Shown: positions 1-9,148, counted from the first letter of the stretch. The stretch is 64,000 nucleotides of DNA from Pelomonas asaccharophilus_A (GCF_031458115.1 NZ_JAVDXV010000008.1:186001-250000); one strand, 5' to 3'. The notes: generated from the sequence alone by a model not told the origin. Numbers and translations: made by a program.

Positions 1-193
1 AGGCATCACGCGCGTGCGCTACGGGTTGGCGGGCAGCATTCCTGATGGACTGCTGGTGCGCGTCTCCACGATTGGCGACGACTTCCAGACTCAGTACGGC
101 CACCAGCAACGTTTCGTTCAGGCCATGTTGGCGTCATTGACGCCGCAAGGGAGACAGTACCTTCTGGGCACGCTGTCGGACAAGCCGCAATGA
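1..193 (+). CDS. epsI: EpsI-type exosortase-associated protein, C-terminal fragment
   Basis: The window opens inside this gene. Reading from base 2 to the TGA at 191-193 gives 63 residues. The text around DGLLVRVSTIGDD and the final RQYLLGTL resembles the C-terminal part of EpsI-family proteins, which accompany exosortases in exopolysaccharide/PEP-CTERM loci. The stop overlaps the ATG of the next gene (ATGA), so the two are probably translationally coupled. The locus also has an EpsL-like porin, a WcaJ-like priming transferase and, further away, a PEP-CTERM protein, which supports an exosortase context. The exosortase itself would lie upstream, outside the window. Family recognition rests on a short fragment. 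Confidence 0.6.
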   Translation, partial: GITRVRYGLAGSIPDGLLVRVSTIGDDFQTQYGHQQRFVQAMLASLTPQGRQYLLGTLSDKPQ

Positions 194-1521
194 TTTATTT
201 CGGCCTGGTGCTCAGCAGCCTCACCGAGCTGTTCGAGCGGTTGATCAACTTGGGCGCGTTCTATCTGTCGCCCACGCGCCTTTTCCTACTGGTGCTGGCC
301 TATGTGACCTACATCGGCTACTGCGGCATGGCCAACGGCACCCTGCGCATCGGCCCAAGCGCCAAGCGCTTTGGCTTGGCCGTGCTGGCGCTCATCTTGC
401 TAACTGCATTGAGTGTGACGGCCAGCGATGACTTCGAGTATTCGGGCAAGCGCGCCCTGAACACGACTAGCATCTATTTGATGCCGCTGGTGGTTTACCT
501 CTATTTGAGCGTTCATTCGACCAAGTACCCAGCGGAGATCTTGCTGCAGAAGGCAGGGAAGTGCATTGTTTACAGCGGACTTGTGGTGGCCCTGTTTGGC
601 TTCTTGCAGGAGGCTACAGGTATTTTCCAGGTGAGTCGCGAGATACGGTTTATAGGGCCAATTCCGTTTACGCGAATAAATTCACTCTTCATGGATGGGA
701 ATTTTCTTGCTTATTTCTTGATTTTCCCGTTGTGGCTTGCCATTGCCGGTGGGGAGGAACTGACGGGAATATCAACCCGTGGCGTGCGATTGACGATCGC
801 GGCTCTCATTTTCTTGGCGCTAGTCTTGTCTGGGTCGCGTGGCGGCATGCTGATGCTCGCGGCGGTAATTGGCAGCCAAGTTTGGTACAAGTTTGTTAAG
901 GGGCGTCGTGGCTGGGTCTTGGCAATTGAATTGCCGATCATGCTGGCGCTGCCATTTGTTTTGTTGGCCTATGCTTACTATGGATTTGAGCATATCTATG
1001 CCAACGTGAACACCGTGGACACCGGAAATGAAAGCGGATATTCGCGCATTCTTGCGTGGTATGCGGGTTTGAAGTTGTACTTTTCACACCCCTGGTTGGG
1101 TATTGGTCCAGGTAATTTTGTAACCATGGATAAGGGTAATTTGCTGCCCGTGAATTATGTTCAGCCTTGGGTTGCGTTGAGAATTAGCACCTTGGCTGGG
1201 CACTCAAACGTCCTCGAAGTCCTTGTTGAATCCGGTCCATTTGCGTTGGCTGCGTATTTCATGGTTCAACTCAGCCTCTATTTTGCCTTGCTGCGGGCAT
1301 CGTGCCAGTTCGGTGACTCGAGGTTCGCGATTTATCGCAGCATCGTGTTTGCTACCGTGGTAGGCAATCTGCTCATTAGTTACTACTTCTTGTTCTTTAT
1401 GATTCTGATCGGAGTCCTGTTGTTTGCACTCGATCGGGAAGCGTTCAAGCGTGCCAGTCCTCACGTGCCTCGGGCCGCTTCCGTTTCACGGATGAGCGCC
1501 GTTGTTGCAGGGAGGAGATGA
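190..1521 (+). CDS. O-antigen ligase / Wzy-like polymerase family membrane protein
   Basis: A 443-residue protein with about ten hydrophobic segments spread over its length. It has the Wzy_C/O-antigen-ligase signature: SGSRGGML near residue 215, then a large periplasmic loop with HPWLGIGPGNF near residue 305 and GHSNVLEVLVESG near residue 340. Such proteins either polymerise undecaprenyl-linked repeat units (Wzy) or ligate glycans to a carrier. With a flippase and a priming transferase in the same locus, I infer the exopolysaccharide polymerase. It begins in an ATGA overlap with epsI and ends overlapping the next ATG. Codon use is noticeably AT-richer than in the housekeeping genes, from about position 600 onward. 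Confidence 0.8.
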   Translation: MIYFGLVLSSLTELFERLINLGAFYLSPTRLFLLVLAYVTYIGYCGMANGTLRIGPSAKRFGLAVLALILLTALSVTASDDFEYSGKRALNTTSIYLMPLVVYLYLSVHSTKYPAEILLQKAGKCIVYSGLVVALFGFLQEATGIFQVSREIRFIGPIPFTRINSLFMDGNFLAYFLIFPLWLAIAGGEELTGISTRGVRLTIAALIFLALVLSGSRGGMLMLAAVIGSQVWYKFVKGRRGWVLAIELPIMLALPFVLLAYAYYGFEHIYANVNTVDTGNESGYSRILAWYAGLKLYFSHPWLGIGPGNFVTMDKGNLLPVNYVQPWVALRISTLAGHSNVLEVLVESGPFALAAYFMVQLSLYFALLRASCQFGDSRFAIYRSIVFATVVGNLLISYYFLFFMILIGVLLFALDREAFKRASPHVPRAASVSRMSAVVAGRR

Positions 1522-2447
1522 TGTCTCTCCCGCGTCTCGATTCGCTGCCTACTTGCAGCATCGTCATTGCCTCATATAACCGTGCTGACATGCTGGCCGA
1601 GACGCTGGTTAGTCTGCACGCTCACCTCCTCAAGCTGAATGCGCTGTTGCAGGTGCAATTGGTGCTGATCGACAACAATTCACCCGACCGTACACCAGAT
1701 GTAATGGCGGAGTGGCAAATGCGCTTTCCCGTTTGCGTGCATCGCCGCGAAACGCAACAGGGTTTGTCATACGCACGCAATGCCGGTCTGGATGCTGCAA
1801 CGGGCGATGTCGTGGTGTTTCTGGACGACGATGTTGAACTGCACGACGACTGGCTGCCGACACTTCTGCATCCGTTCACGGATACGAAGGTTGCGGCTGT
1901 AGGCGGAAAGGTGCTGGCCTTCGGTTCCAACGAGTTGCCTGATTGGTTGCCGCGCGAGTATGGCTATCTCGTCAGCGTGTTCGACCCCTTCGACAGCCCA
2001 CGGGAGACTGACAAGGTCATGGGCGCCAACTTTGCACTTCGCTCCAGCATAGTGCGTCAGGTCGGTACTTTCGATCCGGCGCTGGGCCGCAAGGGCAACA
2101 AGTTGCTCGGGGGCGAGGAAGTTGACCTTTTCAATCGCATTCGCAGGGTCGGTGGAATAGTTTGGTATACGCCGCATTCGGTGGTGTTCCACAAGATTGC
2201 CAACAAGCTACGCAAAGAATACATCGTCGATTACGCCTATTGGCTGGGTGTCTCGGAGGCCCATCTCGAGAAAAGACTTGGTCAGCGCCTCAAATACGCT
2301 TTCAAGTTATTGCGTTCTTGGTGCGATCCCTGGCTCATCAATCCTGTGCGTCGGCCATTGGCCTCGACACCAGCAGCCCAAATGCGCTCAGTTATTCGAG
2401 AGCGCTACGCAGCTGGTTATCGCAACATGCATGCTGAAATTGATTAA
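1518..2447 (+). CDS. Family 2 glycosyltransferase
   Basis: A 309-residue cytoplasmic GT-A glycosyltransferase. It opens with CSIVIASYNRADML (nucleotide-sugar binding), followed by LVLIDNNSPDRT and the metal-binding acidic motif FLDDDVELHDDW near residue 97. GGEEVDLF near residue 200 fits the ED acceptor-side motif of inverting GT2 enzymes. It would add one sugar to the lipid-linked repeat unit; donor and acceptor cannot be read from sequence. Two ATGs are possible: 1518, overlapping the previous stop, and 1521. The Shine-Dalgarno GGAGG at 1511-1515 is better spaced for 1521. It is followed after 8 bases by the pyruvyl transferase gene. Confidence 0.88.
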   Translation: MMSLPRLDSLPTCSIVIASYNRADMLAETLVSLHAHLLKLNALLQVQLVLIDNNSPDRTPDVMAEWQMRFPVCVHRRETQQGLSYARNAGLDAATGDVVVFLDDDVELHDDWLPTLLHPFTDTKVAAVGGKVLAFGSNELPDWLPREYGYLVSVFDPFDSPRETDKVMGANFALRSSIVRQVGTFDPALGRKGNKLLGGEEVDLFNRIRRVGGIVWYTPHSVVFHKIANKLRKEYIVDYAYWLGVSEAHLEKRLGQRLKYAFKLLRSWCDPWLINPVRRPLASTPAAQMRSVIRERYAAGYRNMHAEID

Positions 2448-2455
2448 GAGGTAGT

Positions 2456-3358
2456 GTGAAGCTATATTTTTATCGAGGAGTACGTCCCAATTTTGGCGAT
2501 GAACTGAACTGGTGGATGTGGCCGAAGATTTTCGGAGACGTGTTTGACCAGAGTGCCGAGAATTTATTTCTCGGGATTGGATCTATCCTGTTTTCAGATC
2601 ATCCGAAGGAAATGCGGAAGATTGTCTTCGGGTCCGGATATGGCGGCTATACATCGCCGCCGGTGATTGATAAAAAATGGGATGTTCGATTCTTGCGGGG
2701 GAAGTTCACGGCTAAAGCTCTCGGATTGGATGACGGCTTGGCGGTCGGGGACTCAGCCATTCTGCTGCGTTCAGTTGTCGATTACGCAGCGCCTCACAAG
2801 AAGGTGCACAAGTTTTCATACATGCCGCATTGGGAAAGTGCGGAAATTGGGTTGTGGAAAGATGTCTGCGAGCTGATTGGAATCAATTACATCGATCCTT
2901 GTGGGGAAATCGAGTTCGTTCTAAAAGAAATACTATCGAGCGAGACTGTCATTACCGAAGCGATGCACGGCGCGATTGTGTCTGATGCCCTGCGCGTGCC
3001 TTGGATCGCTGCAAAGCCAATTCATGAATCCCACCGTGCCAAGTGGGACGACTGGGCTTCTGTGCTGGATCTTAAAATTAGGATGGAGCCCATTCTTCCA
3101 TCCGGTCTATTGGAGTTGCTGATCTCCAAAATCGGCCAGCGTGGCTTTATTTCCAGCAAGCTTCAGTTTCACGGAAAGTCCCTGAATGGAATTCGGCATG
3201 ACGCTTTCGTCATCCGCGCTGCCGAACAACTCCAGAAAGTCGCCCGGACGATGCCGCAATTGAGTCCGGAGGCAGCGATCCAGCGCGCTCACCAACGCAT
3301 GTTGGATGAGGTGGACCGTCTGCGAAGGGACTATCCGGAGCTTCACTGCCAGCAGTGA
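2456..3358 (+). CDS. Polysaccharide pyruvyl transferase (ExoV-like)
   Basis: A 300-residue protein of the polysaccharide pyruvyl transferase family, which adds ketal-linked pyruvate from phosphoenolpyruvate to sugars of surface polysaccharides. The start FYRGVRPNFGDELN resembles the opening of ExoV of succinoglycan synthesis. Other family marks are LFLGIGSIL, the GSGYG loop near residue 62, VGDSAIL near residue 97 and EAMHGAIVSDALRVPW near residue 170. It uses a GTG start at 2456 with an AGAGG Shine-Dalgarno just upstream. The end overlaps the start of the flippase gene (TGATG). The gene is AT-rich compared with the window. Pyruvylation would make the exopolysaccharide acidic. Confidence 0.8.
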   Translation: MKLYFYRGVRPNFGDELNWWMWPKIFGDVFDQSAENLFLGIGSILFSDHPKEMRKIVFGSGYGGYTSPPVIDKKWDVRFLRGKFTAKALGLDDGLAVGDSAILLRSVVDYAAPHKKVHKFSYMPHWESAEIGLWKDVCELIGINYIDPCGEIEFVLKEILSSETVITEAMHGAIVSDALRVPWIAAKPIHESHRAKWDDWASVLDLKIRMEPILPSGLLELLISKIGQRGFISSKLQFHGKSLNGIRHDAFVIRAAEQLQKVARTMPQLSPEAAIQRAHQRMLDEVDRLRRDYPELHCQQ

Positions 3359-4812
3359 TGATGAGTCCCAACTCTCATCGAGGCGGTCGATGGGCCATGT
3401 TGTGGGCGTTGGGGCAGTTTGGTGCCCAAGCGGCGGCCGCACTGTTGTCTTTCTACCTTGTTGCTCGTGCGGTTGGACCGGCTTCATACGCCGACTATGT
3501 GATCGGGTTAGCCATTACGGCTTTGGCGCAATGCTTTGGCTTGGCAATATTCCGAGAACCAGTGGTTCAAACTCGTCATATTGACGCGCTTCAACTTGCC
3601 TCAATGGCCAAAGTATCCGTACTTTGGTCGCTCATGCTGGCTGGTGTAACCAGCGCGCTAACATGGGTGTGGTTTCAGTTCAGCGCTGGATCAGCGGTGG
3701 TCCAGTATGTTGTTTTTCTGCTTTCGACGCGGTTGTTCCTAGATGGCGTCACTGCGGTGCCGCTCGCCAGCAAAGCGCGAACGTTGGACATCAAGCTGCA
3801 GGCAATCGCCAGTATGTTAGGGTCCGCTGCAACGGTAAGTGTTGTTTATATATCGGTGCGCGCGAACTTGGGCGTTGTGGGTCTGGCGCTTGGCCAGTTA
3901 GTCGGTCAGTTCGTGCAGTCTTCTATCGCTCTGTACTTCCTGAAGTTTGATTGGCTGTGGTCGAATCGTATTGATACGGACATCGTAAAGGTATTGGGGC
4001 CGAAATCTATCAGCGTCGTATCGTGGCAATTGATAGATTATGTGAACGGAAGTTTGGATCGACTCTTTATTTCCGCACGCTTGCCAGCTGCGCAAATCGG
4101 CGTGTATGGCTTTGGGAAGCGTCTTAATGATATTGTATTTGAGACGATTGGCGGCGGATTGGGCATGGTTTGCCTGCCAATATTTTCGCGTGCGAATGAA
4201 GATGCGCAGCTCTTGCGAGAAGGGTTTGTTCGCTGGATTGGTCATGTGGCATTTTTCGTTGTTCCGCTGCTTGGCTGGCTGTTTGTGGTCGCCGATGATC
4301 TTATTTTGCTATTGTTTGGCGCGAGCTGGCTTTCGGCGGTCGACATCTACCGCGTATTTCTAGTTCTAGGTGTGATTCAAGCATTTGGTGTTGTGCAGGC
4401 TGCACTTATTCGAGGAATGGGAAAGTCCGGCGTCTGGACAAAGTACTTGCTGACTCAAGCGGTTGGAAATGTCGCCGTGGTATTTGCATTCTCTGGTTTT
4501 ACGGGCTTTGTGCTTGCATTGGCCATTGTGGCAAAGACCTATCTGATTTGGGGCTATTCTGTGTTGCTGGTTTGCCGGCTGCTGGCAATGCGGGTGGCTA
4601 GCTATGGTAGGTTGGTTGCGGGGCCAATCTTTGCAATGCTTTTTTCCGCAGCGCTTGCGTGGTTCGTTTGCGCGCATTGGCAAAAATTCCAAGGTCTCGA
4701 ATTTATTTCGATTTCTCTGGTGTTGTATGTTGCCTTCTATTTGACGCTTTCCTGGTTTGTGAATAGGCGAGCAATGCTCGCGGCGTTCAAGTCCCTACGA
4801 GGAAAATCATGA
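3358..4812 (+). CDS. Wzx-like oligosaccharide flippase
   Basis: A 484-residue polytopic membrane protein with 12 to 14 predicted transmembrane segments, in the MATE/MVF-type polysaccharide transporter fold. It is expected to flip undecaprenyl-diphosphate-linked repeat units to the periplasm for the Wzy-like polymerase encoded upstream. The N-terminal WALGQFGAQAAAALLSFYLV and the GPASYADYV loop are typical of Wzx proteins, as is AQIGVYGFGKRL in the middle. Three starts are stacked: GTG 3355, ATG 3358 and ATG 3361. I chose 3358 because it forms a TGATG overlap with the preceding stop. Low GC and many T-ending codons suggest a variable, transferred cassette. Confidence 0.82.
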   Translation: MMSPNSHRGGRWAMLWALGQFGAQAAAALLSFYLVARAVGPASYADYVIGLAITALAQCFGLAIFREPVVQTRHIDALQLASMAKVSVLWSLMLAGVTSALTWVWFQFSAGSAVVQYVVFLLSTRLFLDGVTAVPLASKARTLDIKLQAIASMLGSAATVSVVYISVRANLGVVGLALGQLVGQFVQSSIALYFLKFDWLWSNRIDTDIVKVLGPKSISVVSWQLIDYVNGSLDRLFISARLPAAQIGVYGFGKRLNDIVFETIGGGLGMVCLPIFSRANEDAQLLREGFVRWIGHVAFFVVPLLGWLFVVADDLILLLFGASWLSAVDIYRVFLVLGVIQAFGVVQAALIRGMGKSGVWTKYLLTQAVGNVAVVFAFSGFTGFVLALAIVAKTYLIWGYSVLLVCRLLAMRVASYGRLVAGPIFAMLFSAALAWFVCAHWQKFQGLEFISISLVLYVAFYLTLSWFVNRRAMLAAFKSLRGKS

Positions 4813-5657
4813 TGAAGGAAATTTCAGTAATTATTTGCAGCAAGAACCGCGGCGCATCCCTCGAAGCCGCAATCGAAGCTTTGTCGAGAGTCCAGTTTGG
4901 GGGCTCATGGGAAGTGATCATCGTCGACAATGCATCGACTGACGATACGCAACAACGTGCGGCTCGTGCGCTCGCCAAGGTACCAGTTCCCAGTCGAATC
5001 ATTCACGAAGCTCGGCCTGGCAATGGGCATGGGCGGAATTCGGCGATTGCGATTGCCGAAGGCAAGGTGGCGTTCTTCACTGATGACGATTGCATTGTTG
5101 AGCCCGATGCGCTGAATGCACTTAGTAAGGAATTCGTTGATCCAACGGTTGGCTTTGTTGCCGGCCGTATAAATTTGTTTAATCCGCTTGACCATTTGTG
5201 CTGTTATTTTTATAGCTCGAAGCCGCTTTCCTTCTCTGCTCCTTGGTTTCTAAAACCTGGTTTTGTTCAAGGCTCAAACATGGCATTCCGGCTATCAGCG
5301 CTTGTCGAGGAAGTTGGTGGTTTTGACCCCATCTTTGGTGCCGGGGCGCGATTTGCGGGGGAGGATCTTGAGTTGGCAATGCGCTTCTTGCTTGCGGGAT
5401 GGAAGGGGAAATACTCTCCTGATGTCGTCGTTCGTCATAATCACGGGCGCGACTTCAACGCTTATCGAAAGCTGGAAGGCTTTTATGACGAAGGTGTCGG
5501 TGCGTATATTGAAAAGCTCACACGCGATCCACGATGTGGATTGCTAACAAGAGTTTCCATTGGCGCTTATCTTGCGCGCTTGGGGGCTCGTTCAAATGAA
5601 GCGCTTGAACGGGTAAGGCAAGGCCGCACTCAATTTGCTGCGATGCTGCAGCAATAA
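4809..5657 (+). CDS. Family 2 glycosyltransferase
   Basis: A 282-residue GT-A glycosyltransferase. The N-terminal ISVIICSKNRGASL, then VIIVDNASTDDT and FFTDDDCIVEPDA near residue 92, are the GT2 donor and metal-binding motifs. FAGEDLELAMR near residue 180 is the acceptor-side ED motif. It should act at the cytoplasmic face during repeat-unit assembly. ATG at 4809 overlaps the flippase stop; a second ATG follows at 4812. AGGAAAA lies just before it. It shares the low-GC character of its upstream neighbours. Sugar specificity is unknown. Confidence 0.87.
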   Translation: MMKEISVIICSKNRGASLEAAIEALSRVQFGGSWEVIIVDNASTDDTQQRAARALAKVPVPSRIIHEARPGNGHGRNSAIAIAEGKVAFFTDDDCIVEPDALNALSKEFVDPTVGFVAGRINLFNPLDHLCCYFYSSKPLSFSAPWFLKPGFVQGSNMAFRLSALVEEVGGFDPIFGAGARFAGEDLELAMRFLLAGWKGKYSPDVVVRHNHGRDFNAYRKLEGFYDEGVGAYIEKLTRDPRCGLLTRVSIGAYLARLGARSNEALERVRQGRTQFAAMLQQ

Positions 5658-5685
5658 ATGGCAATACGCCGGATAGGACTGTGCG

Positions 5686-6723
5686 ATGAAGGCATATTTA
5701 ACTTGGATCACGCTGGCCTTTACTTTGATGTCGGGGTCGGCTAGTTCACAGTCCTATAGCATCGGTGTCTATTATTTTCCTGGTTGGCGTACGGGTCAGA
5801 AAGCGGCTCCCGCGACCGAGCCTTGGCAGCGACTCAAGGCTTTCAAAGAACGCGAGCCCATGCTGGGTTGGTATGACGACGGCGCGGTGGATGTGATGAA
5901 CCAGCAACTAGGCTGGATGCACGACTATGGTTTGACCTACGTCGCGTTCGATTGGTACTGGGGGGGCGGAAAGGTACATCTGGAGCATGGTCTGCGGGCG
6001 TATTTCGCGGCGGCCAATCGCAGCAAGGTGCCATTCGCGCTGCTGTGGGCCAACCATGATGAGGCGCCGACGTCGGCCGCCGATTTCGAGGCCATGGTGC
6101 GGTACTGGATCGACAATTACTTCCGCAGGACCGAGATGTTCAAGGTGGACGGTCGGCCGGTGGTGTTCATCCTGGATCACCAGCATCTGAACAACCGCGC
6201 GAAGCGATTCGGCACGGATGCGGCGACGCTGCTTGGGAAGGCGCAGGAGATGGCCAAGGCAGCCAAGTTGCCACCTATCTTCTTTGTCGGCAGTACGTTC
6301 AACAACCCCAAGGCGTCAACGCTGGGCTATGACGCTACATCGACCTATAACTATCACGGCTTGCACCGCCCTTCTCGAAGCTACGCAGAGTTGACTTCGG
6401 ACTATCGCAAGATCTGGCAGTTCCAGATGGGGCGGCACGGGGTGCCTTACATCGTTCCGATGACGCAAGGTTGGGATCGGCGGCCTTGGGGGGGCAGCAA
6501 GGATCCTGAGCATGATCGCTCGGGAGGTGACCTCGCGACGTTCGAATCGCATTTGCGAGCAGCCCGCGACTTCATGGACGCCAATCCATCGCAGACGCGT
6601 CGCTTGGGTGTGATTTGTTGCTGGAACGAGTTTGGCGAGGGGTCCTATATCGAGCCGACAAAAGCGGGTGGCTTTGGCTACTTGGAGAAGGTGCGTGACG
6701 TGTTCGCAGGGCATCCCAAGTGA
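5686..6723 (+). CDS. Secreted GH99-like (WbsX-type) protein
   Basis: A 345-residue protein with a clear Sec signal peptide: Lys-2, a hydrophobic stretch to about residue 17, then SGSASSQ. The mature part starts YSIGVYYFPGW and contains YGLTYVAFDWYWG near residue 85, LLWANHDEA near residue 120 and CCWNEFGEGSYIEP near residue 315. This matches the GH99-like/WbsX family, a TIM-barrel group that includes endo-acting alpha-mannosidases. I infer a periplasmic or outer-surface enzyme that trims or releases the exopolysaccharide. Catalytic activity cannot be proven from sequence. Higher GC than the preceding genes marks the end of the AT-rich cassette. There are 28 bases to the upstream gene and 84 to the downstream one. 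Confidence 0.75.
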   Translation: MKAYLTWITLAFTLMSGSASSQSYSIGVYYFPGWRTGQKAAPATEPWQRLKAFKEREPMLGWYDDGAVDVMNQQLGWMHDYGLTYVAFDWYWGGGKVHLEHGLRAYFAAANRSKVPFALLWANHDEAPTSAADFEAMVRYWIDNYFRRTEMFKVDGRPVVFILDHQHLNNRAKRFGTDAATLLGKAQEMAKAAKLPPIFFVGSTFNNPKASTLGYDATSTYNYHGLHRPSRSYAELTSDYRKIWQFQMGRHGVPYIVPMTQGWDRRPWGGSKDPEHDRSGGDLATFESHLRAARDFMDANPSQTRRLGVICCWNEFGEGSYIEPTKAGGFGYLEKVRDVFAGHPK

Positions 6724-6807
6724 ACCTGGGAGGTGCGCGCCAGCGTGTTTCGGCCCGCTTGGTCAGATGCGGCAGCGAGGGCATGCCGGCGATGCGAGGG
6801 GGATTGA

Positions 6808-8010
6808 ATGAAGCAAGGGGAGGGGGCACGGGTGCTGCGTAATGTGCTGTTCGTGCATCAGGCAGCAGAGATGTATGGCTCCGACAAGGTGCTGCTGTAT
6901 CTGGTGACGGGGCTGCTGCGCCGTGGGCGCTATTGGCCGATTGTGGTGGTGCCGGAGGAAGGGCCGCTGGTCGATGCCTTGCGCGGCGCTGGCGTGGAGG
7001 TGCACGTTTGCGAGATCGCGAAAGTGAAGCGCGCCGTGTTCACGCCCAGGGGGTTTCTGAGGTTGTTCGCGCAGATGCGCGCTGCGGTCGTCGACTACGA
7101 CCGGGTCGTTGCGGGGCGGAAGATCGGTTTGGTGCACTCAAACACGCTAGCTGTGCTTGGTGGCGCCGCATGGGCGTGGCGGCGTGGCGTACGTCATCTC
7201 TGGCATGTCCACGAGATCATTCTCTCGCCCAAGCTGGTCAGCAAGGCTTTCCCCTGGTTGGTGAAGCTGGCTTCTGACAAGGTGGTTTCGAACTCCACGC
7301 TCACCGAGCGGTGGCTGGTCTCACATCAGCCTGCCTTGCAGGATCGATCCGTGGTGGTGTTCAACGGGCTTCCTCCGCAGGAGGAGGTGCTGCCAGACGC
7401 GGTGCAGGCCTTCAGAGTGCTGACAGGTGCCCGAGCGGGACATCAGTTGGTAGTCCTGGCGGGGCGGTTGAACCATTGGAAGGGGCAAGGCTTGCTGATA
7501 GAAGCGGCAGCGCGGCTACAGGCTCGTGGGCAGTTGTCCGGGCTTCACTTCGCGATCGTGGGCGACACCGCACCCGGACAGGAGGCCCTGCGTACCGCGT
7601 TGATGAAACAGGTGGCAGATGCGGGCCTGGTCGAGTGTTTCAGCTTCGTCCCATTCGTGAGTGACATCCGTCCGGTTTGGCTGGCCGCGGACATCGCTGT
7701 GGTGCCTTCGACTGAGCCGGAGCCGTTTGGCATGGTGGCGATTGAGGCGATGGCCGCTGGCGTGCCAGTGATCGTGGCTGCGCATGGCGGGCTGTTGGAT
7801 ATCGTGGAGCACGGCTTGAGTGGGCTCCATTTCACGCCGCGAGATGCGGGGGCTCTAGCGGACACACTGCATCGCTTAGCTACGGACCAGAACTTGCGAA
7901 GCCAACTGGGTTCACAGGGCCAGCAGCGCCAGCAGCGTTGCTTTTCGGCGGAAAGCCAGATCGAGAGCCTGGAACGGGTCTACGACGACATGCTGGCTCA
8001 AGGACGCTGA
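6808..8010 (+). CDS. Family 4 glycosyltransferase (GT-B fold)
   Basis: A 400-residue GT-B glycosyltransferase. The N-terminal domain has NVLFVHQAAEMYGSDKVL, with acceptor-side VHSNTLAVLGGA near residue 108. The C-terminal donor domain has LVVLAGRLNHWKGQGLLIEA near residue 212 and the EPFGMVAIEAMAAGVPVI motif of retaining GT4 enzymes near residue 300. It probably transfers a sugar from a nucleotide donor onto the growing repeat unit. The ATG at 6808 follows GGGGGA at 6799-6804. The intergenic gap after it is 25 bases. Donor and linkage are unknown. Confidence 0.85.
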   Translation: MKQGEGARVLRNVLFVHQAAEMYGSDKVLLYLVTGLLRRGRYWPIVVVPEEGPLVDALRGAGVEVHVCEIAKVKRAVFTPRGFLRLFAQMRAAVVDYDRVVAGRKIGLVHSNTLAVLGGAAWAWRRGVRHLWHVHEIILSPKLVSKAFPWLVKLASDKVVSNSTLTERWLVSHQPALQDRSVVVFNGLPPQEEVLPDAVQAFRVLTGARAGHQLVVLAGRLNHWKGQGLLIEAAARLQARGQLSGLHFAIVGDTAPGQEALRTALMKQVADAGLVECFSFVPFVSDIRPVWLAADIAVVPSTEPEPFGMVAIEAMAAGVPVIVAAHGGLLDIVEHGLSGLHFTPRDAGALADTLHRLATDQNLRSQLGSQGQQRQQRCFSAESQIESLERVYDDMLAQGR

Positions 8011-8035
8011 TCGTCAATTCGAGGATTGAGTACGA

Positions 8036-9148
8036 ATGAGTAAACCCACCCTGCGCATCCTGGGCACGCGTGGCGTGCCCGCCGCCCATGGCGGCTTTGA
8101 AACTTTTGCCGAGTACCTGGCGCTGTATCTCGTGCGGCAGGGCTGGCGCGTAATCGTCTACTGCCAGGAAGAGGGCAGCGGGCCGGTTTTCCAGGACACC
8201 TGGGAGGGCGTGGAGCGCGTTCGTATTCCGGTGGCAGGCGATGGCGCCAAGAGCACCATCGTGTTCGACTGGAAGGCGACGATGCATGCGGCCCAGCATC
8301 GCGACCTCTGCATCACGCTGGGCTACAACACGGCGGTCTTCTGCGCGCTGCTGCGTCTGAAGGGCGTGCGCAACGTCATCAATATGGATGGCATTGAATG
8401 GTCGCGCGCCAAGTGGGGACCGGTGGCCAAGACCTGGTTCTGGATGAACGACTGGGCAGGGTGCTGGCTCGGCGATCATCTAGTGGCCGACCACCCGGAG
8501 ATCAAGGTTCACCTGACCAGTCGCGTGCGGCCGGACAAGGTCACCGTGATCGCCTACGGCGCTGATCGAGTCGTCGACATGCCGGATGCGCCGGTGCGCG
8601 CGCTGGGATTGGAGCCGGGACGATACCTGACGCTGGTGGCGCGTGCAGAGCCGGAGAACTCGATCCTGGAAGTCGTGCAGGGCTTCTCTGCGCAGCGTCG
8701 TGGCGTGACGCTGGCCGTACTGGGCAAGTACAACGACGACAATGCGTATCACCGCGCCGTGAAGGCGGCGGCGAGCGACGAGGTGCGTTTCCTGGGTGCC
8801 ATCTACGACAAGCCCGTGGTTCAAGCGTTGCGCTTCCATGGGCTGGCCTACGTGCATGGTCACCAGGTGGGCGGCACCAATCCGTCGTTGGTGGAGGCGC
8901 TCGGAGCCGGCAATGCCGTGATCGCGCACGACAACCGGTTCAACCGGTGGGTGGCGGGGCCCAAGGCCTTGTACTTCAGCGGCGCCAGCGGCTTTTCCGA
9001 AGTGTTGTCCCGGGCCTTGGCCGAGCCGGATCTGCTGGCACGCATGCGCGCGGCTTCGCTGACCCGCTTTGAGGCGGGTCTGACCTGGCCTCAGATCCTG
9101 GGACAGTACGAGCAGTTGCTGAAGGCCTGGTTGCCAACCCAAGCCTGA
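8036..9148 (+). CDS. Glycosyltransferase with N-terminal DUF1972 domain
   Basis: A 370-residue GT-B glycosyltransferase. The start LRILGTRGVPAAHGGFETFA is the signature of DUF1972, the N-terminal domain of a group that includes rhamnosyltransferase-like capsule enzymes. The donor half carries LTLVARAEPENSILE near residue 198 and GTNPSLVEALGAGNAVIAHD near residue 280, a variant of the EX7E motif. As the locus encodes a complete dTDP-rhamnose pathway, a rhamnosyl donor is possible but unproven. It is the last gene of this plus-strand arm and ends 19 bases before the convergent DUF1501 gene. Confidence 0.82.
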   Translation: MSKPTLRILGTRGVPAAHGGFETFAEYLALYLVRQGWRVIVYCQEEGSGPVFQDTWEGVERVRIPVAGDGAKSTIVFDWKATMHAAQHRDLCITLGYNTAVFCALLRLKGVRNVINMDGIEWSRAKWGPVAKTWFWMNDWAGCWLGDHLVADHPEIKVHLTSRVRPDKVTVIAYGADRVVDMPDAPVRALGLEPGRYLTLVARAEPENSILEVVQGFSAQRRGVTLAVLGKYNDDNAYHRAVKAAASDEVRFLGAIYDKPVVQALRFHGLAYVHGHQVGGTNPSLVEALGAGNAVIAHDNRFNRWVAGPKALYFSGASGFSEVLSRALAEPDLLARMRAASLTRFEAGLTWPQILGQYEQLLKAWLPTQA

